A DNA stretch of 64,000 nucleotides from Tindallia californiensis (GCF_900107405.1 NZ_FNPV01000003.1:351580-415579), one strand, 5' to 3'; counted from the stretch's first letter, positions 27,259 to 36,356 are shown. Made by a program: numbers and translations. The notes: generated by a model not told the origin, from the sequence alone.

Positions 27259-27296
27259 GCCCTGCCATTGGATCATTCCAAAGGCAGGGCTTTTTT
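27259..27296 (+). terminator. Rho-independent terminator
   Basis: GCCCTGCC...GGCAGGGC with inner TTGGA/TCCAA pairing, followed by TTTTTT. It ends the reductase operon. Confidence 0.92.
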
Positions 27297-27310
27297 ATGG
27301 ATTCATATGT

Positions 27311-27874
27311 TTACGCTTCTTTTTTGGCTCCACAACTGGTGCAGAAAATATCTGTTGCTTCTTGCTGACTTCCGCATTGGGTGCAGAATACCTTTGATGT
27401 ATCGATAGGGTTCACTTCTTTCTTCTCCTCAATCTTCCTGCTTTGATTCTTGTCTGCAAAATGATAATACAGAAAAATACCGCCAGCTCCTATTAATAAC
27501 AATAAAGCAAGCCAATATCCGATTCTCAGCCTAACAATGGCTGGATAAAATTGCATGGCACTTTCATTGACGCGAGAACGAAACATTAGTAATGAAATAA
27601 CCCCTATGGCGCCAGCAATTCCAGCAAATAGGTATTTTTTTGAAATCGCCGCAATCAACCCTACCACTACTACGATCACCGTTACTACTATTTCCGGACT
27701 TGGATCTACTCTTTCTGCCGCAAATCCGGTTCCCACCTGAGATCCAGTCATTAATTCAACACCCGATAATCGAGCAATGGTTTCTCCTTCGCAGGAGACA
27801 GTGATAAAGGGTAGTAAAAAACAAATCAACACAAGGCCAAATAAGGATGGAGATATCTTTTTATACTGATTCAT
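27311..27874 (-). CDS. Membrane protein with C-terminal zinc ribbon
   Basis: A 187-aa protein with an N-terminal hydrophobic segment (about residues 10-26), three more membrane segments (about 62-80, 82-96 and 120-140) and a C-terminal zinc ribbon (CTQCG...CTSCG, about 169-186). The function is unknown. It starts one base after the stop of another zinc-ribbon gene, so the two form an operon. Confidence 0.75.
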   Translation of the reverse strand: MNQYKKISPSLFGLVLICFLLPFITVSCEGETIARLSGVELMTGSQVGTGFAAERVDPSPEIVVTVIVVVVGLIAAISKKYLFAGIAGAIGVISLLMFRSRVNESAMQFYPAIVRLRIGYWLALLLLIGAGGIFLYYHFADKNQSRKIEEKKEVNPIDTSKVFCTQCGSQQEATDIFCTSCGAKKEA

Positions 27875-27875
27875 T

Positions 27876-28430
27876 TTAATCCTCCTTTTGGTCTGAGGAG
27901 TTAAAAAAATGTTCTACATTATTCCCGCAACCACCACAAAACTTAGTTCCTTCATTGATCATTTTTCCGCAACTACATTTCATCGATGCACTACTGCTTT
28001 CTTCTCTAGTCTCATTTTGCTTTAGAACTTCTTCCACCTTAGCACCACAATGATTGCAAAAAAGAGCTTCCGGATTTATATTTTTTCCACACTTACAGGT
28101 TTGAGGTTTCTTTCGATTCATCAGATCCTGCTCTTCTTTATGTATCTTTTCGATTTCATCCTCTTTTAATTGAATCTCCTGGTCAATGGCCTTAATGTTT
28201 TCACAGATGGTTTGCAGACGGTTTTGAACATCTTCTGTCTGAATTTCCTCCATGGACCATCCTCGGTAGTATTGAACGCCTAGCTCATTTAACCGAGATT
28301 CTTTTTGTCCTTGTAATGTCGAAATCCGGTTCCGTATTTTGGTTGTTTCTATCAAATTTTTTGATTTTACACTGGCGATGGTCACGCCCTCATCCATTTC
28401 TTTTCTTAGTTTCTTAAAAAAATCTGCCAT
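27876..28430 (-). CDS. Coiled-coil protein with two zinc ribbons
   Basis: A 184-aa soluble protein with an N-terminal helical/coiled-coil half (about residues 1-105, rich in E, K and Q) and two zinc ribbons (CKCG...CNHCG at about 113-128 and CSCG...CGGCG at about 150-167). No enzymatic domain is visible. Operon partner of the zinc-ribbon membrane protein; the shared ribbon type suggests the two may interact, but that is inference. Confidence 0.72.
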   Translation of the reverse strand: MADFFKKLRKEMDEGVTIASVKSKNLIETTKIRNRISTLQGQKESRLNELGVQYYRGWSMEEIQTEDVQNRLQTICENIKAIDQEIQLKEDEIEKIHKEEQDLMNRKKPQTCKCGKNINPEALFCNHCGAKVEEVLKQNETREESSSASMKCSCGKMINEGTKFCGGCGNNVEHFFNSSDQKED

Positions 28431-28520
28431 TCCTTTCCCTCCCGTTTGTATTGATCTTTAATGATCGTTTTAGTGTTATGCTTTCATCTGAAATTATATC
28501 ATATTCCTTCTTGTTCTACC

Positions 28521-28566
28521 AAAAAAACAGCTAAAACCATCCTCCGGACAGTTTTAGCTGTTTTTT
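28521..28566 (-). terminator. Terminator of the ethanolamine operon
   Basis: AACAGCTAAAAC pairs with GTTTTAGCTGTT, flanked by A and T runs on both sides. On the minus strand it overlaps the eutG stop codon and is followed by seven T. Confidence 0.92.
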
Positions 28567-29731
28567 AAGTTTTCAGCTCTCCTGAGTAACTCTGGAGCAA
28601 CAACGTTTCTAATTCTTTTTGTGTCACTTCTCTTGGATTGTCCTTGGTACACACATCTTTGAGGGCTAATGTCGCCATTGATGCTACGGCTGCTTTATAT
28701 TCACTCTCATTAATCCCATAGTGTTGAAAAGAATCTTCAATTCTCAGTTCTTTTCGATACCTCTCAACAATTCTTACTAATGCTTTTACTTTGTTTTTTG
28801 TACCAATATCCGGTATACCTAAGTGAGTCGCCAGTTTTCCGTAGGCTTCCCCTTCCGGTGTAAGTTCTTTATCTGTCAAACCGGCATTATAAGCAATAAT
28901 GTGAGGTAACAGAATGGCATTGGCCCGTCCATGGCTAATTTTAAACCTGCCGCCAATGGCATGAGCCAGGCTGTGATTAATTCCCAGTCCAGCATTCGTA
29001 AACGCCAGACCAGCCATGCAAGAAGCTTCATGCATTTTTTGCCGGGCTTCCCTGTCACTTCCATCCTGATATGCCTTCAATAAGTAGTCAAAAGCTACCT
29101 GAAGGGATTTTTCCGCATATACCTGAGAGAACTCGCTGGCTCTTTTTGCCAGACAAGCTTCCAAGGCATGGGTGATCACATCCATGCCAGTGTCGGCTGT
29201 TACGGCCGGCGGAACACTGAGGGTCAGTGTGGCATCTAGGATTGCTATATCTGGTAGCATCAGTGGATCTGTTAACGCTACTTTTGTCTGAGTTTCCTCA
29301 TCTGTAATAACAGAAAAGGAGGTAACTTCCGAACCCGTTCCACTCGTAGTGGGAATGGCAATGAATCGTGGCTTATGAATCGCATCCTTATCTACCAGCA
29401 TTTCTTTTGATTTGATGCAAAAGTACATCATAGCTTTTGCCGCATCAATAACCGACCCACCACCTAAAGCTATCAACGTGTCTACTCTGTTTTCAACCAT
29501 CAGTTTCAAACCTTTTTTTACCGTTTCTACCTTAGGATTGGCTTCCACTTCCCGAAAGAGATGATAAGGAGTACCAGCGGACTTCAAGTAATCTTCCAAT
29601 TGTCTGGCCACTCCAATGGAAACCATTGTCTCATCGGTTACCAGAAACACTTTTTTTGATGGCCATTTATTTACATGAGCCAGTGCATTAATTCCAGACA
29701 CTATTTCTGTTTTCATTCCAAAAGCCTTCAT
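28565..29731 (-). CDS. eutG: Iron-containing alcohol dehydrogenase EutG
   Basis: A 388-aa type III alcohol dehydrogenase. It has the NAD-binding GGGSVIDAAKAM motif and the metal-binding histidine segments (DVITHALEA, INHSLAHAIGG, GRANAILLPHI). In ethanolamine catabolism it reduces acetaldehyde to ethanol inside the compartment, recycling NADH made by EutE. It is the last gene of the operon, 17 bases after eutQ, and is followed by a strong terminator. Confidence 0.92.
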   Translation of the reverse strand: MKAFGMKTEIVSGINALAHVNKWPSKKVFLVTDETMVSIGVARQLEDYLKSAGTPYHLFREVEANPKVETVKKGLKLMVENRVDTLIALGGGSVIDAAKAMMYFCIKSKEMLVDKDAIHKPRFIAIPTTSGTGSEVTSFSVITDEETQTKVALTDPLMLPDIAILDATLTLSVPPAVTADTGMDVITHALEACLAKRASEFSQVYAEKSLQVAFDYLLKAYQDGSDREARQKMHEASCMAGLAFTNAGLGINHSLAHAIGGRFKISHGRANAILLPHIIAYNAGLTDKELTPEGEAYGKLATHLGIPDIGTKNKVKALVRIVERYRKELRIEDSFQHYGINESEYKAAVASMATLALKDVCTKDNPREVTQKELETLLLQSYSGELKT

Positions 29732-29748
29732 GCTGTTTCATCTCCTAT

Positions 29749-30201
29749 TTAAGCGTTTTCTGACCAGTTTGCCGGATAGGCTACATATAAGAATCGTGTA
29801 TGGTGAGGAGTGGAAAAGTGTATCTTGCTGCCTTTGGGAATAAAAATCACATCACCTGCATTTCCTACTACTTTTCGACCTTCAATCAAAATTTCTAAAG
29901 TACCTTCAATAATATAAGTCACTTCATCATAGGTCAGCAGCCATTCAAAGCTTGTATCTTTCAGTTCCATAATTCCTGCCCCTAATCGCGGACTCTCTTC
30001 CAGAGAAAGAATGTCCGTAATCGCAACCTGGTCACCAGGTTTTCCTGTATCAAAAGGAGCTGGTTGCACTTTTTTTGCCTGAATACTGATGATACCACTT
30101 GGATCTACCTGCCGATTATGATCTTGAGCTGCCTTTCCCATTTGCTCTTCGATGACTTTGCGGACAATTTCTTCAATTACTTGCGTTGATATTTCCTGCA
30201 T
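29749..30201 (-). CDS. eutQ: EutQ cupin protein
   Basis: A 150-aa protein with a C-terminal cupin fold (about residues 70-145) characteristic of EutQ, which has acetate kinase activity in Salmonella. The N-terminal ~20 residues (ISTQVIEEIVRKVIEEQM) form an amphipathic helix like those that target cargo to microcompartments. This Firmicutes form is shorter than the enterobacterial protein. Confidence 0.88.
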   Translation of the reverse strand: MQEISTQVIEEIVRKVIEEQMGKAAQDHNRQVDPSGIISIQAKKVQPAPFDTGKPGDQVAITDILSLEESPRLGAGIMELKDTSFEWLLTYDEVTYIIEGTLEILIEGRKVVGNAGDVIFIPKGSKIHFSTPHHTRFLYVAYPANWSENA

Positions 30202-30219
30202 ATTGATCTCCTTTCCCTG

Positions 30220-31314
30220 TTATGCTTTTGCCCCTTTTTTCTCCATCAGTTTCAGGAAAAAGATAGCTACCATAACAGCGGTCACTCCACCAACAAATTT
30301 CCCGACAATCATTGAAAAAATCATTTCTCTTTCAACACCGGCGGTATACCCCAGATGATCTCCCAAAATAAAGGAAGCACTAACGGCAAAAGCGACGTTG
30401 ATTACTTTACCTCTCTCGTCCATATCTTTCATCAAACCAAACATAGGGATATTATTCGCAAGGGTAGCAACCATTCCTGCTGCCGCTGCATCGTTCATTC
30501 CTAACATTTTTCCCATCCGCATCAGCGGTCGATTCAGTACTTTTGTGATCACATGAACCATTGGAAATGCTCCGGCTAACACAATGGCAATTTCACCTAC
30601 AACAGCAAATCCTTCGGAAATCGGATCCATCCCCTGAATCACTACAATGCCTGTCAGGGTTTCGATAATGATGGCTGCCAAACCAATGGTAATGACAATC
30701 ACCACCCCTTTTCCAAAGATGACAAACCCATTGATCATTTTTTGAGGAATAATGGCTAATCCTACGGCTAACAGTCCGGAAACAATAATAATGGGTACTA
30801 AGTTCGCCATAATCATTCCAAGAGAAAAGCCTGCTGCCACCCCTCCTGCAAAACAACCTATTGGAATAGTTATAAGTCCTGCTAACACGCCTTTTGCTAA
30901 GGCTTTATGATCATCTTTCGAAATAATTCCTAAGGCTACAGGAATGGTAAAAACAATGGTCGGGCCTAGCATAGCACCTAATATAATCCCTGCAAACTGA
31001 CCTGCTTCCGGTGTTAAGGCTAAACTCATGGCTAAGGGATATCCACCCATATCATTTGCCAGTAATGTCGTGGCAAACATTGCCGGATCGGCCCCTAGTG
31101 CCGTATATAGCGGTACCACTACCGGCGATAACCATCTTGCCAGTACAGGAGCCATAGAAATAACTCCGACCATAGCCACCGCTAATGCACCCATAGCCAT
31201 GATACCTTCTTCAAACTTTTCTCCTAAGCCAAATTTATTGCCAATAATTCGGTCAATGGCTCCTAACACCATAAACCCTACCATAATATACAAAATAATA
31301 TCGTTAATACTCAT
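30220..31314 (-). CDS. eutH: Ethanolamine permease EutH
   Basis: A 364-aa membrane protein with about ten hydrophobic segments and typical EutH sequence (DRIIGNKFGLGEKFEEG near the N-terminus, MGGYPLAMSLA, NNIPMFGLMKDM). It transports ethanolamine, mainly when the external pH makes diffusion of the neutral form limiting. It lies between the 97-aa small protein and eutQ with short spacers. Confidence 0.95.
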   Translation of the reverse strand: MSINDIILYIMVGFMVLGAIDRIIGNKFGLGEKFEEGIMAMGALAVAMVGVISMAPVLARWLSPVVVPLYTALGADPAMFATTLLANDMGGYPLAMSLALTPEAGQFAGIILGAMLGPTIVFTIPVALGIISKDDHKALAKGVLAGLITIPIGCFAGGVAAGFSLGMIMANLVPIIIVSGLLAVGLAIIPQKMINGFVIFGKGVVIVITIGLAAIIIETLTGIVVIQGMDPISEGFAVVGEIAIVLAGAFPMVHVITKVLNRPLMRMGKMLGMNDAAAAGMVATLANNIPMFGLMKDMDERGKVINVAFAVSASFILGDHLGYTAGVEREMIFSMIVGKFVGGVTAVMVAIFFLKLMEKKGAKA

Positions 31315-31342
31315 TTTTCAGCCTCCCTCAGTCTTTTCATTT

Positions 31343-31636
31343 TTATTGGCTGTGGATTTTTTTCATTACAGCCTTGATTACTTGTTGTTGTAACTGTGGA
31401 TCTTTTATCTGAAAATCTTGAATCACTAGTTTCTTTACTTGTTCTACTAAGCACTCTTTCTCTGCTTCTTCTTTTGTTGAACAGATTCCTTGTTTCAGAT
31501 CAATGGTATATCCTTTTTGACGCAGGTAATCTTTCGCACCGGAGGTGAGAAGCATCTCTTTGTCCATCATAAAACTTTTGCTTTCCGGTTCTAAATACGA
31601 ATGAATATTATGAATGGTAATCAGCTTTTTTGCCAT
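31343..31636 (-). CDS. Small Eut-operon protein of unknown function
   Basis: A 97-aa protein. Its middle segment LTSGAKDYLRQKGYTI resembles the N-terminal segment LTPSAKEYLREQ of EutT encoded in the same operon. The C-terminal half (about residues 60-95) is predicted to be helical and amphipathic and may be a shell- or cargo-binding element. I cannot name a characterised function. The start has AAGGAGG upstream. Confidence 0.75.
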   Translation of the reverse strand: MAKKLITIHNIHSYLEPESKSFMMDKEMLLTSGAKDYLRQKGYTIDLKQGICSTKEEAEKECLVEQVKKLVIQDFQIKDPQLQQQVIKAVMKKIHSQ

Positions 31637-31660
31637 TCGACTTCCTCCTTTTTCTTCTCC

Positions 31661-32221
31661 CTACACCAAAGAATCCATCACACCTTGATGAGGACGCGGG
31701 ATAATCACTTGATTTACCAGAAGGCCTGCTGTCTCGGCTGCATCAGTTCCCACTTCAACAGCTGCTGTTACAGCGCTGATGTCGCCTGTTAGCGTCACAA
31801 ATGATTTTCCACCTACCGCAAAACCAAGCCTTAGTTCAATCAATTCTACCTGAGCTGCTTTCGCTGCTTGATCGGCGGCGGCAATCCCGCTGACAACTCC
31901 GAAAAATTCTAAGACGCCCAGAGATTCGCCCATTTCCATCTGACCGGTGCCAGTAATGGCCGGAATAATTCCAGGATGAATGTTAGCAATCGTTAAATGA
32001 TCTACCACCCATCCGGCACCTGTTTCCAAACCAGCGCTCATAGCCGCTTTCACGCCGCCTACATCTCCACTGATTAAAACAAGGTATTTCCCGGGACAAA
32101 TAGAATGTGCTTTCACCAGATCCACATTGCCGGCTTTCAGCATTGTATCGGTAACTAAATAGCCTTTGGCAATACTATTGAGTTCTATCACACCTAAGGT
32201 TCGAATCGTCATCGTATGCAT
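31661..32221 (-). CDS. pduT: Tandem-BMC shell protein, PduT-like
   Basis: A 186-aa shell protein with two BMC domains (about residues 8-90 and 98-182), forming pseudohexameric trimers. The segment SICPGKYL places a cysteine (residue 42 here) where PduT carries the pore-bound [4Fe-4S] cluster, and the C-terminus IPRPHQGV is PduT-like. The ATG at 32221 overlaps the pduS stop (TGATG), so the two are translationally coupled. It likely conducts electrons across the shell to the PduS-like reductase. Confidence 0.88.
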   Translation of the reverse strand: MHTMTIRTLGVIELNSIAKGYLVTDTMLKAGNVDLVKAHSICPGKYLVLISGDVGGVKAAMSAGLETGAGWVVDHLTIANIHPGIIPAITGTGQMEMGESLGVLEFFGVVSGIAAADQAAKAAQVELIELRLGFAVGGKSFVTLTGDISAVTAAVEVGTDAAETAGLLVNQVIIPRPHQGVMDSLV

Positions 32222-33543
32222 CAACTTCTCTCTACCATAATATAATCTTTCTCTACTTTTTTTACAGTTCCATCAAGACTGCTATGGATTTCCGATCCTA
32301 AGTCTGTCCCTACAGACGCAATCAGCTGACCAACCACTACTTTGTCGCCATTTTCTACCACTGGCTTCGCAAGCACACCAATATGTTGCTTTAAAGGAAT
32401 GACCACCTTGTCCGGCGTGAGGCTTTGAAGGGTTTCCGGTACATCTGTTTCATAGATGGATAACCCTAACCGTTGAATTAATCTTTCTGTAGGAATTTTT
32501 CGGTAAGACCGCTGAGGATGAACTTCCTGAAAAGCTTCCTCTGTATTAACCCACTTAACGCCTCCCTGCATCAGGGTGGATTTGACAGATTCATTAATCA
32601 TTTTGGGCGACAAACCCATAGGACAAGCAAAATGTTCACATATCCCACAAGCGCAACATAAAAGGGCTGATTTACTGCTTTCCATGGTTATCTTTCCAAA
32701 GGCAACGGACCGCATCACCAGGTGCGGATGCAATGGATGCCCGTTTAAGTATCGGGGACATAAATCGGTACACATACGACACTGAATACACACACTTGCC
32801 GCCCGTTTTAGGCAATGAGAAATGCTTAGATGGTGATGCTGGATAATCGGATGATGACTGGGAAGTAGAATAAGGCCTCCCATGGTTTTCGTCACATAGG
32901 TACGACTCAACTCAGACCTTGGGCAAAGTTGTCCCATCATAGGACCTCCGGTTAAAGCATGATAATCAGAGATCTTGGGCCCACCAGCCGCTTCAATGCA
33001 AGACTGCAGATCTGTTCCAATAGGCACTTTGATCAGACAGGGCTGGTTCACTTCGCCTCCTATGGTCATTACCCGATGCGTTACCGGCTGCTGATGAACA
33101 ATATCCAGTACGGTTGCGACATTGGTTATGACAACCCCTTTTGAAAGGGGAATCTTTCCCGGAGCTACCGTCTCTGCCATCACTTCCCGAACCAGCATTT
33201 GCTCATCTCCGGCTGGATAAAAATCACCTACAGGATGTATTTTAAGCGAAACTTCTCCTGGTTTTAGGCAGCGTTGAAGCTGTTCAATCTCTTTCTTGTT
33301 TTTTTCTTTAATCGCAATTACAATGTCCTGTGCCTTTAGATGTTTTCCTATGGCCAAAGCTCCTTGGATAAGTGCTTCCGAAAACCGTCTTATTAAAAAC
33401 TTGTCAGTCTTCAATAAAGGTTCGCATTCAATCCCATTAATGATCAGGGTTTTTGCCTGGGTATCTAATTTGATATGGGTCGGAAATCCAGCTCCACCGG
33501 CACCTACCACCCCGGCCTTTTTGATTCCTTCTAAAAACGTCAT
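32221..33543 (-). CDS. pduS: PduS-like cobalamin reductase (RnfC-type)
   Basis: A 440-aa flavo-iron-sulfur protein. The FMN/NADH motif GAGGAGFPTH is near the N-terminus, an SLBB-like region follows, then two ferredoxin clusters (CIQCRMCTDLCP and CCACGICEHFACP, about residues 245-305) and a C-terminal barrel-sandwich domain. In Pdu compartments PduS reduces cob(III/II)alamin for adenosylation. Here it would supply EutT. The start is the ATG at 33543 (GAGGCGG upstream); an ATG at 33567 would overlap eutN. Confidence 0.88.
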   Translation of the reverse strand: MTFLEGIKKAGVVGAGGAGFPTHIKLDTQAKTLIINGIECEPLLKTDKFLIRRFSEALIQGALAIGKHLKAQDIVIAIKEKNKKEIEQLQRCLKPGEVSLKIHPVGDFYPAGDEQMLVREVMAETVAPGKIPLSKGVVITNVATVLDIVHQQPVTHRVMTIGGEVNQPCLIKVPIGTDLQSCIEAAGGPKISDYHALTGGPMMGQLCPRSELSRTYVTKTMGGLILLPSHHPIIQHHHLSISHCLKRAASVCIQCRMCTDLCPRYLNGHPLHPHLVMRSVAFGKITMESSKSALLCCACGICEHFACPMGLSPKMINESVKSTLMQGGVKWVNTEEAFQEVHPQRSYRKIPTERLIQRLGLSIYETDVPETLQSLTPDKVVIPLKQHIGVLAKPVVENGDKVVVGQLIASVGTDLGSEIHSSLDGTVKKVEKDYIMVERS

Positions 33544-33557
33544 CGGAACCGCCTCTT

Positions 33558-33869
33558 TCACGAACATTCTTCTACTATTTCACATGCATCAATAATGCCA
33601 ACAATAGTTGCATCAACAGCTTTGCCGTCACCTTCTATGGCTCTCCTGGCAGAACTGCCTGATACCACCAGGACATCATCTCCTATCCCGGCTCCTACAG
33701 CATCTGCCGCAACCATTCGCCGGGATTTCTTTTTAGGAAGATCAGAATCTTCCCGGTCAGAGATCTCTATCTGATTTTCAACAACTTGCACCACCAATAA
33801 TTTTAATCCATTTAAGGATGTTTCCTTTTTTGTTGCCCATACATTTCCTATGACCTTTCCAATAATCAT
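33558..33869 (-). CDS. eutN: EutN pentameric vertex protein
   Basis: A 103-aa EutN/CcmL-family protein (IIGKVIGNVWATKKETSLNG; DAVGAGIGDDVLVVSGSSAR) that forms pentamers closing the vertices of the shell. An insert of charged residues (about 36-49) lies in the middle. The ribosome site overlaps the end of the upstream gene. Confidence 0.93.
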   Translation of the reverse strand: MIIGKVIGNVWATKKETSLNGLKLLVVQVVENQIEISDREDSDLPKKKSRRMVAADAVGAGIGDDVLVVSGSSARRAIEGDGKAVDATIVGIIDACEIVEECS

Positions 33870-33873
33870 GCTG

Positions 33874-34473
33874 TCACTCCTTGCACCACTTTATCTGACC
33901 TTCCCGCAAAACATCGGCTGCCAAAGGTGTCACAATAGTTTTGGGGTCAATCATTACTTCTTTGACGGCTTTTTGCTTCCAGTTGCGGGCTGTTTTTTCG
34001 TTCAGTAATTTTTTTCGGTAGTAAAGAAAGGATTCCGACTGGTCTTTTTCCGCTTCAAAGGCGTTATTTTCCACCAGTTTTAATCCGCTCCCAGTTAGTA
34101 GCTCCAAAGCCTCTGTGTGTTTCCGAAGCAAAGGTGAATCTTCATGATTTTCCGGAAGGAAGGTCAGGTCTTCACGCCGAAGGCATACCGTAACTCCTTT
34201 AAGCAGGGCTTCCAGACACCAGGTACTCACCCTGTCATCAGGCAATCCATTAGCAATGCTCATCATCTGATAGCGTGTCATACCGGGGAGCCATAAAGTC
34301 ATTCCTTTTTCCAAGGTTTCAATATCCCTTAGCCATTGAAGATAGCCGGCATTTTTCAAAATTTCTGACGGATATTCCACTTCTTCGATCACAAATGCTT
34401 TTTGAATTTTTCCCAGGCGATAAAGTACTTCCTGAACAATCTCATCCATGCTGTTTCCCTTTTCCTTTGTCAC
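33874..34473 (-). CDS. Conserved Eut-operon protein of unknown function
   Basis: A 199-aa protein of the type annotated only as 'ethanolamine utilization protein' in Firmicutes operons. The N-terminal helix (MDEIVQEVLYRLGKI) looks like a cargo-targeting peptide. The C-terminal DPKTIVTPLAADVLREGQI resembles short motifs in other compartment proteins. No catalytic motif is visible. The GTG at 34473 has GAGGTGG upstream; the ATG at 34449 is an alternative start. Confidence 0.72.
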   Translation of the reverse strand: MTKEKGNSMDEIVQEVLYRLGKIQKAFVIEEVEYPSEILKNAGYLQWLRDIETLEKGMTLWLPGMTRYQMMSIANGLPDDRVSTWCLEALLKGVTVCLRREDLTFLPENHEDSPLLRKHTEALELLTGSGLKLVENNAFEAEKDQSESFLYYRKKLLNEKTARNWKQKAVKEVMIDPKTIVTPLAADVLREGQIKWCKE

Positions 34474-34508
34474 TTAACCACCTCACTTCATCACTCAGCA
34501 TAGCCTTG

Positions 34509-35156
34509 TTAGGCTTTTTCTCTTTCACCTGTTGATATTATTTTTCCATAAGTGTTTTTTCCCAGGCCAACAGCATTGGCTTCGTCATAATCGATGTGCA
34601 TTCTTAGCTGATAACGGGGATTTACCCGTACCAACACATCTTCAAAGGTGATTTGTCGCTGGCCATATACCCGCACCGCCACGGTTTCTCCATCCTGTAC
34701 CTGTAGATGAGTCGCATCCTCCGGTGTCATATGAATATGCCTTTTTGCTACCATTGCTGACGATTTCGCTTCAATCATCTTGTTTTTATACTGAATCCAA
34801 AGATCTGCACAGTTTGTTAAATCTCCCGATTCTTTAAGCACCGGTGGTATTCCTAACGCCCTGGCATCGGTCATGGATATTTCTACTTGTGTTTTTTCTC
34901 GCAAAGGCCCCAGAACGGCTACATCCTTAAAGCTTCCTTTAGGTCCTATCAAATTCACTTTTTCTTTTGATAAAAACTGTCCCGGTTGCGACAATTCTCT
35001 TTCCGGCGTAAGGGTATCTGTTCCGAAAAGTTGTTGGGCATCTTCTTTGCTTAAATGAACATGCCTCCCTGACGCTTCTACTTGCAGGCATTTATCTTTT
35101 TTTTCCAGTTCCCGAATCACTTGATTCACAAGATCATCAATCATTTGTTTGTCCAC
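34509..35156 (-). CDS. pduL: PduL-type phosphotransacylase
   Basis: A 215-aa phosphate acyltransferase that converts acetyl-CoA plus phosphate to acetyl phosphate and CoA, recycling CoA in the compartment. It has two related halves with zinc-binding histidines (ASGRHVHLS; AKRHIHMTPEDA) and an N-terminal helix (MIDDLVNQVIRELEKK) typical of encapsulation. The GTG at 35156 has GAGGTG upstream and overlaps the end of eutT by 20 bases. It replaces the Pta-type EutD of enterobacteria. Confidence 0.92.
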   Translation of the reverse strand: MDKQMIDDLVNQVIRELEKKDKCLQVEASGRHVHLSKEDAQQLFGTDTLTPERELSQPGQFLSKEKVNLIGPKGSFKDVAVLGPLREKTQVEISMTDARALGIPPVLKESGDLTNCADLWIQYKNKMIEAKSSAMVAKRHIHMTPEDATHLQVQDGETVAVRVYGQRQITFEDVLVRVNPRYQLRMHIDYDEANAVGLGKNTYGKIISTGEREKA

Positions 35157-35928
35157 GATTTTCACCTCGCATCCGACACATCAGAATATAGGCGGCACTG
35201 CTCATACGATTCAGCACTCGCAGTAAGTCTTCCCTTTCTATCTTCGACCCATTTCTGAACGCATTTATTCCCACTAATTCCAATTCTCGTAAGGACGATC
35301 GCAACTGATTGATCAATACCATTTCCTGACCCATTTCCACATTCGGAACAAAATGTTTGATGCCATAATATTTTTGTGGATGATGAGAATGGGCCCGTAA
35401 CTCCTTGTCCTCTAATCCAAAAAGATTTTTTATTTCATAGGGCGTTTCCATTACTTCTGCTTTTAAAATTTCCCGCATTACCTGAAGCATTTCGTCCAGA
35501 TTTTCTAACAACCAAAGATACTTTGTATCTTTTAATTGATGCATTGTTACCAGAATCTGACTTTGGATACTGTCTAGTTTTCCCCGGAAAACAATCCTAG
35601 AATCATCTTTGTAAACCAACTGATTTCCTGATAAGTGTGTCATCCATTCTGGTTTTTCCTGATAATAGCCTCCATCGTAGTAAGAAACAAATTTCGGTTG
35701 AAATCCTGTGTCCACGACTTCAAAGGGTCGGTATTCATTTTCCTGAACCCGAACTTGTTTCACTTCCTTTTTAGGGGTGCTTTCCTCATGACACTGATAG
35801 CGTTTCTGTTCTCGAAGGTATTCTTTTGCCGATGGTGTCAGCTTATCTGATTTGTTGATTTTCAGTGGCTGATGAGGATTTTTTTTATCATGTTCTCTTA
35901 ATAACGCTTCCGTAATTACGCTCATCAT
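35137..35928 (-). CDS. eutT: Cobalamin adenosyltransferase EutT
   Basis: A 263-aa EutT-family enzyme that makes adenosylcobalamin, the cofactor of EutBC, from ATP and reduced cobalamin. The N-terminal segment VITEALLRE...LTPSAKEYLREQ is characteristic, and a His-rich stretch (AHSHHPQKYYGIKH, about residues 180-193) is the likely metal-binding site. The C-terminal part is a helical adenosyltransferase domain (LRELELVGINAF...LLRVLNRMSSAAYILM). Confidence 0.92.
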   Translation of the reverse strand: MMSVITEALLREHDKKNPHQPLKINKSDKLTPSAKEYLREQKRYQCHEESTPKKEVKQVRVQENEYRPFEVVDTGFQPKFVSYYDGGYYQEKPEWMTHLSGNQLVYKDDSRIVFRGKLDSIQSQILVTMHQLKDTKYLWLLENLDEMLQVMREILKAEVMETPYEIKNLFGLEDKELRAHSHHPQKYYGIKHFVPNVEMGQEMVLINQLRSSLRELELVGINAFRNGSKIEREDLLRVLNRMSSAAYILMCRMRGENRGQTND

Positions 35929-35978
35929 ATGACGCCTCTCTTAAAAAATAGATGTATTAAACAAGGTCCTATAAGGGA

Positions 35979-36002
35979 TTAAGGGAGTTTTCGCTCCCTT
36001 AA
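35979..36002 (-). other. Strong 9-bp hairpin between eutM and eutT
   Basis: TTAAGGGAG and CTCCCTTAA form a perfect 9-bp stem with a six-base loop (CGAAAA on the minus strand). No T tract follows, so it is more likely an mRNA-stabilising or processing element behind the abundant shell protein gene than a terminator. The loop lacks the G4 of EutV-binding hexaloops. Confidence 0.55.
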
Positions 36003-36063
36003 CCTTTTCTCCTCCAAATGACAGGCTACTTTTAACAGCCTTCTGTTTTTTACCGCCTTTTCG

Positions 36064-36354
36064 TTATTCCGTTATTTTGCTTTTAGGCAGTATCACTTCC
36101 ACTTCGCTATGAGGTCTTGGAATAACATGAACAGAAAGTAGTTCTCCCACTCTTTCAGCCGCTGCAGCGCCTGCATCTGTCGCTGCTTTTACAGCACCTA
36201 CATCGCCTCGAACCATTACGGTTACTAAACCACCACCTACTTGTTCCTTCCCAAGTAATTGAACATTTGCCGCTTTCACCATTGCATCTGCTGCTTCTAC
36301 GGCTCCTACCAACCCTTTTGTTTCAATCATTCCTAATGCATTTAAAGTTGCCAT
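36064..36354 (-). CDS. eutM: Major BMC-H shell protein EutM
   Basis: A 96-aa canonical hexameric shell protein ([25 protein letters not shown]...[15 protein letters not shown]...IPRPHSEVE). It makes up most facets of the compartment. GGAGG precedes the start. It is placed between eutE and eutT, with a strong hairpin downstream. Confidence 0.97.
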   Translation of the reverse strand: MATLNALGMIETKGLVGAVEAADAMVKAANVQLLGKEQVGGGLVTVMVRGDVGAVKAATDAGAAAAERVGELLSVHVIPRPHSEVEVILPKSKITE

Positions 36355-36356
36355 TT

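Noticed and set aside
35979-36002. Internal terminator or ANTAR hairpin in the eut operon
   Set aside because: No T tract follows the stem, and the CGAAAA loop lacks A1 and G4.
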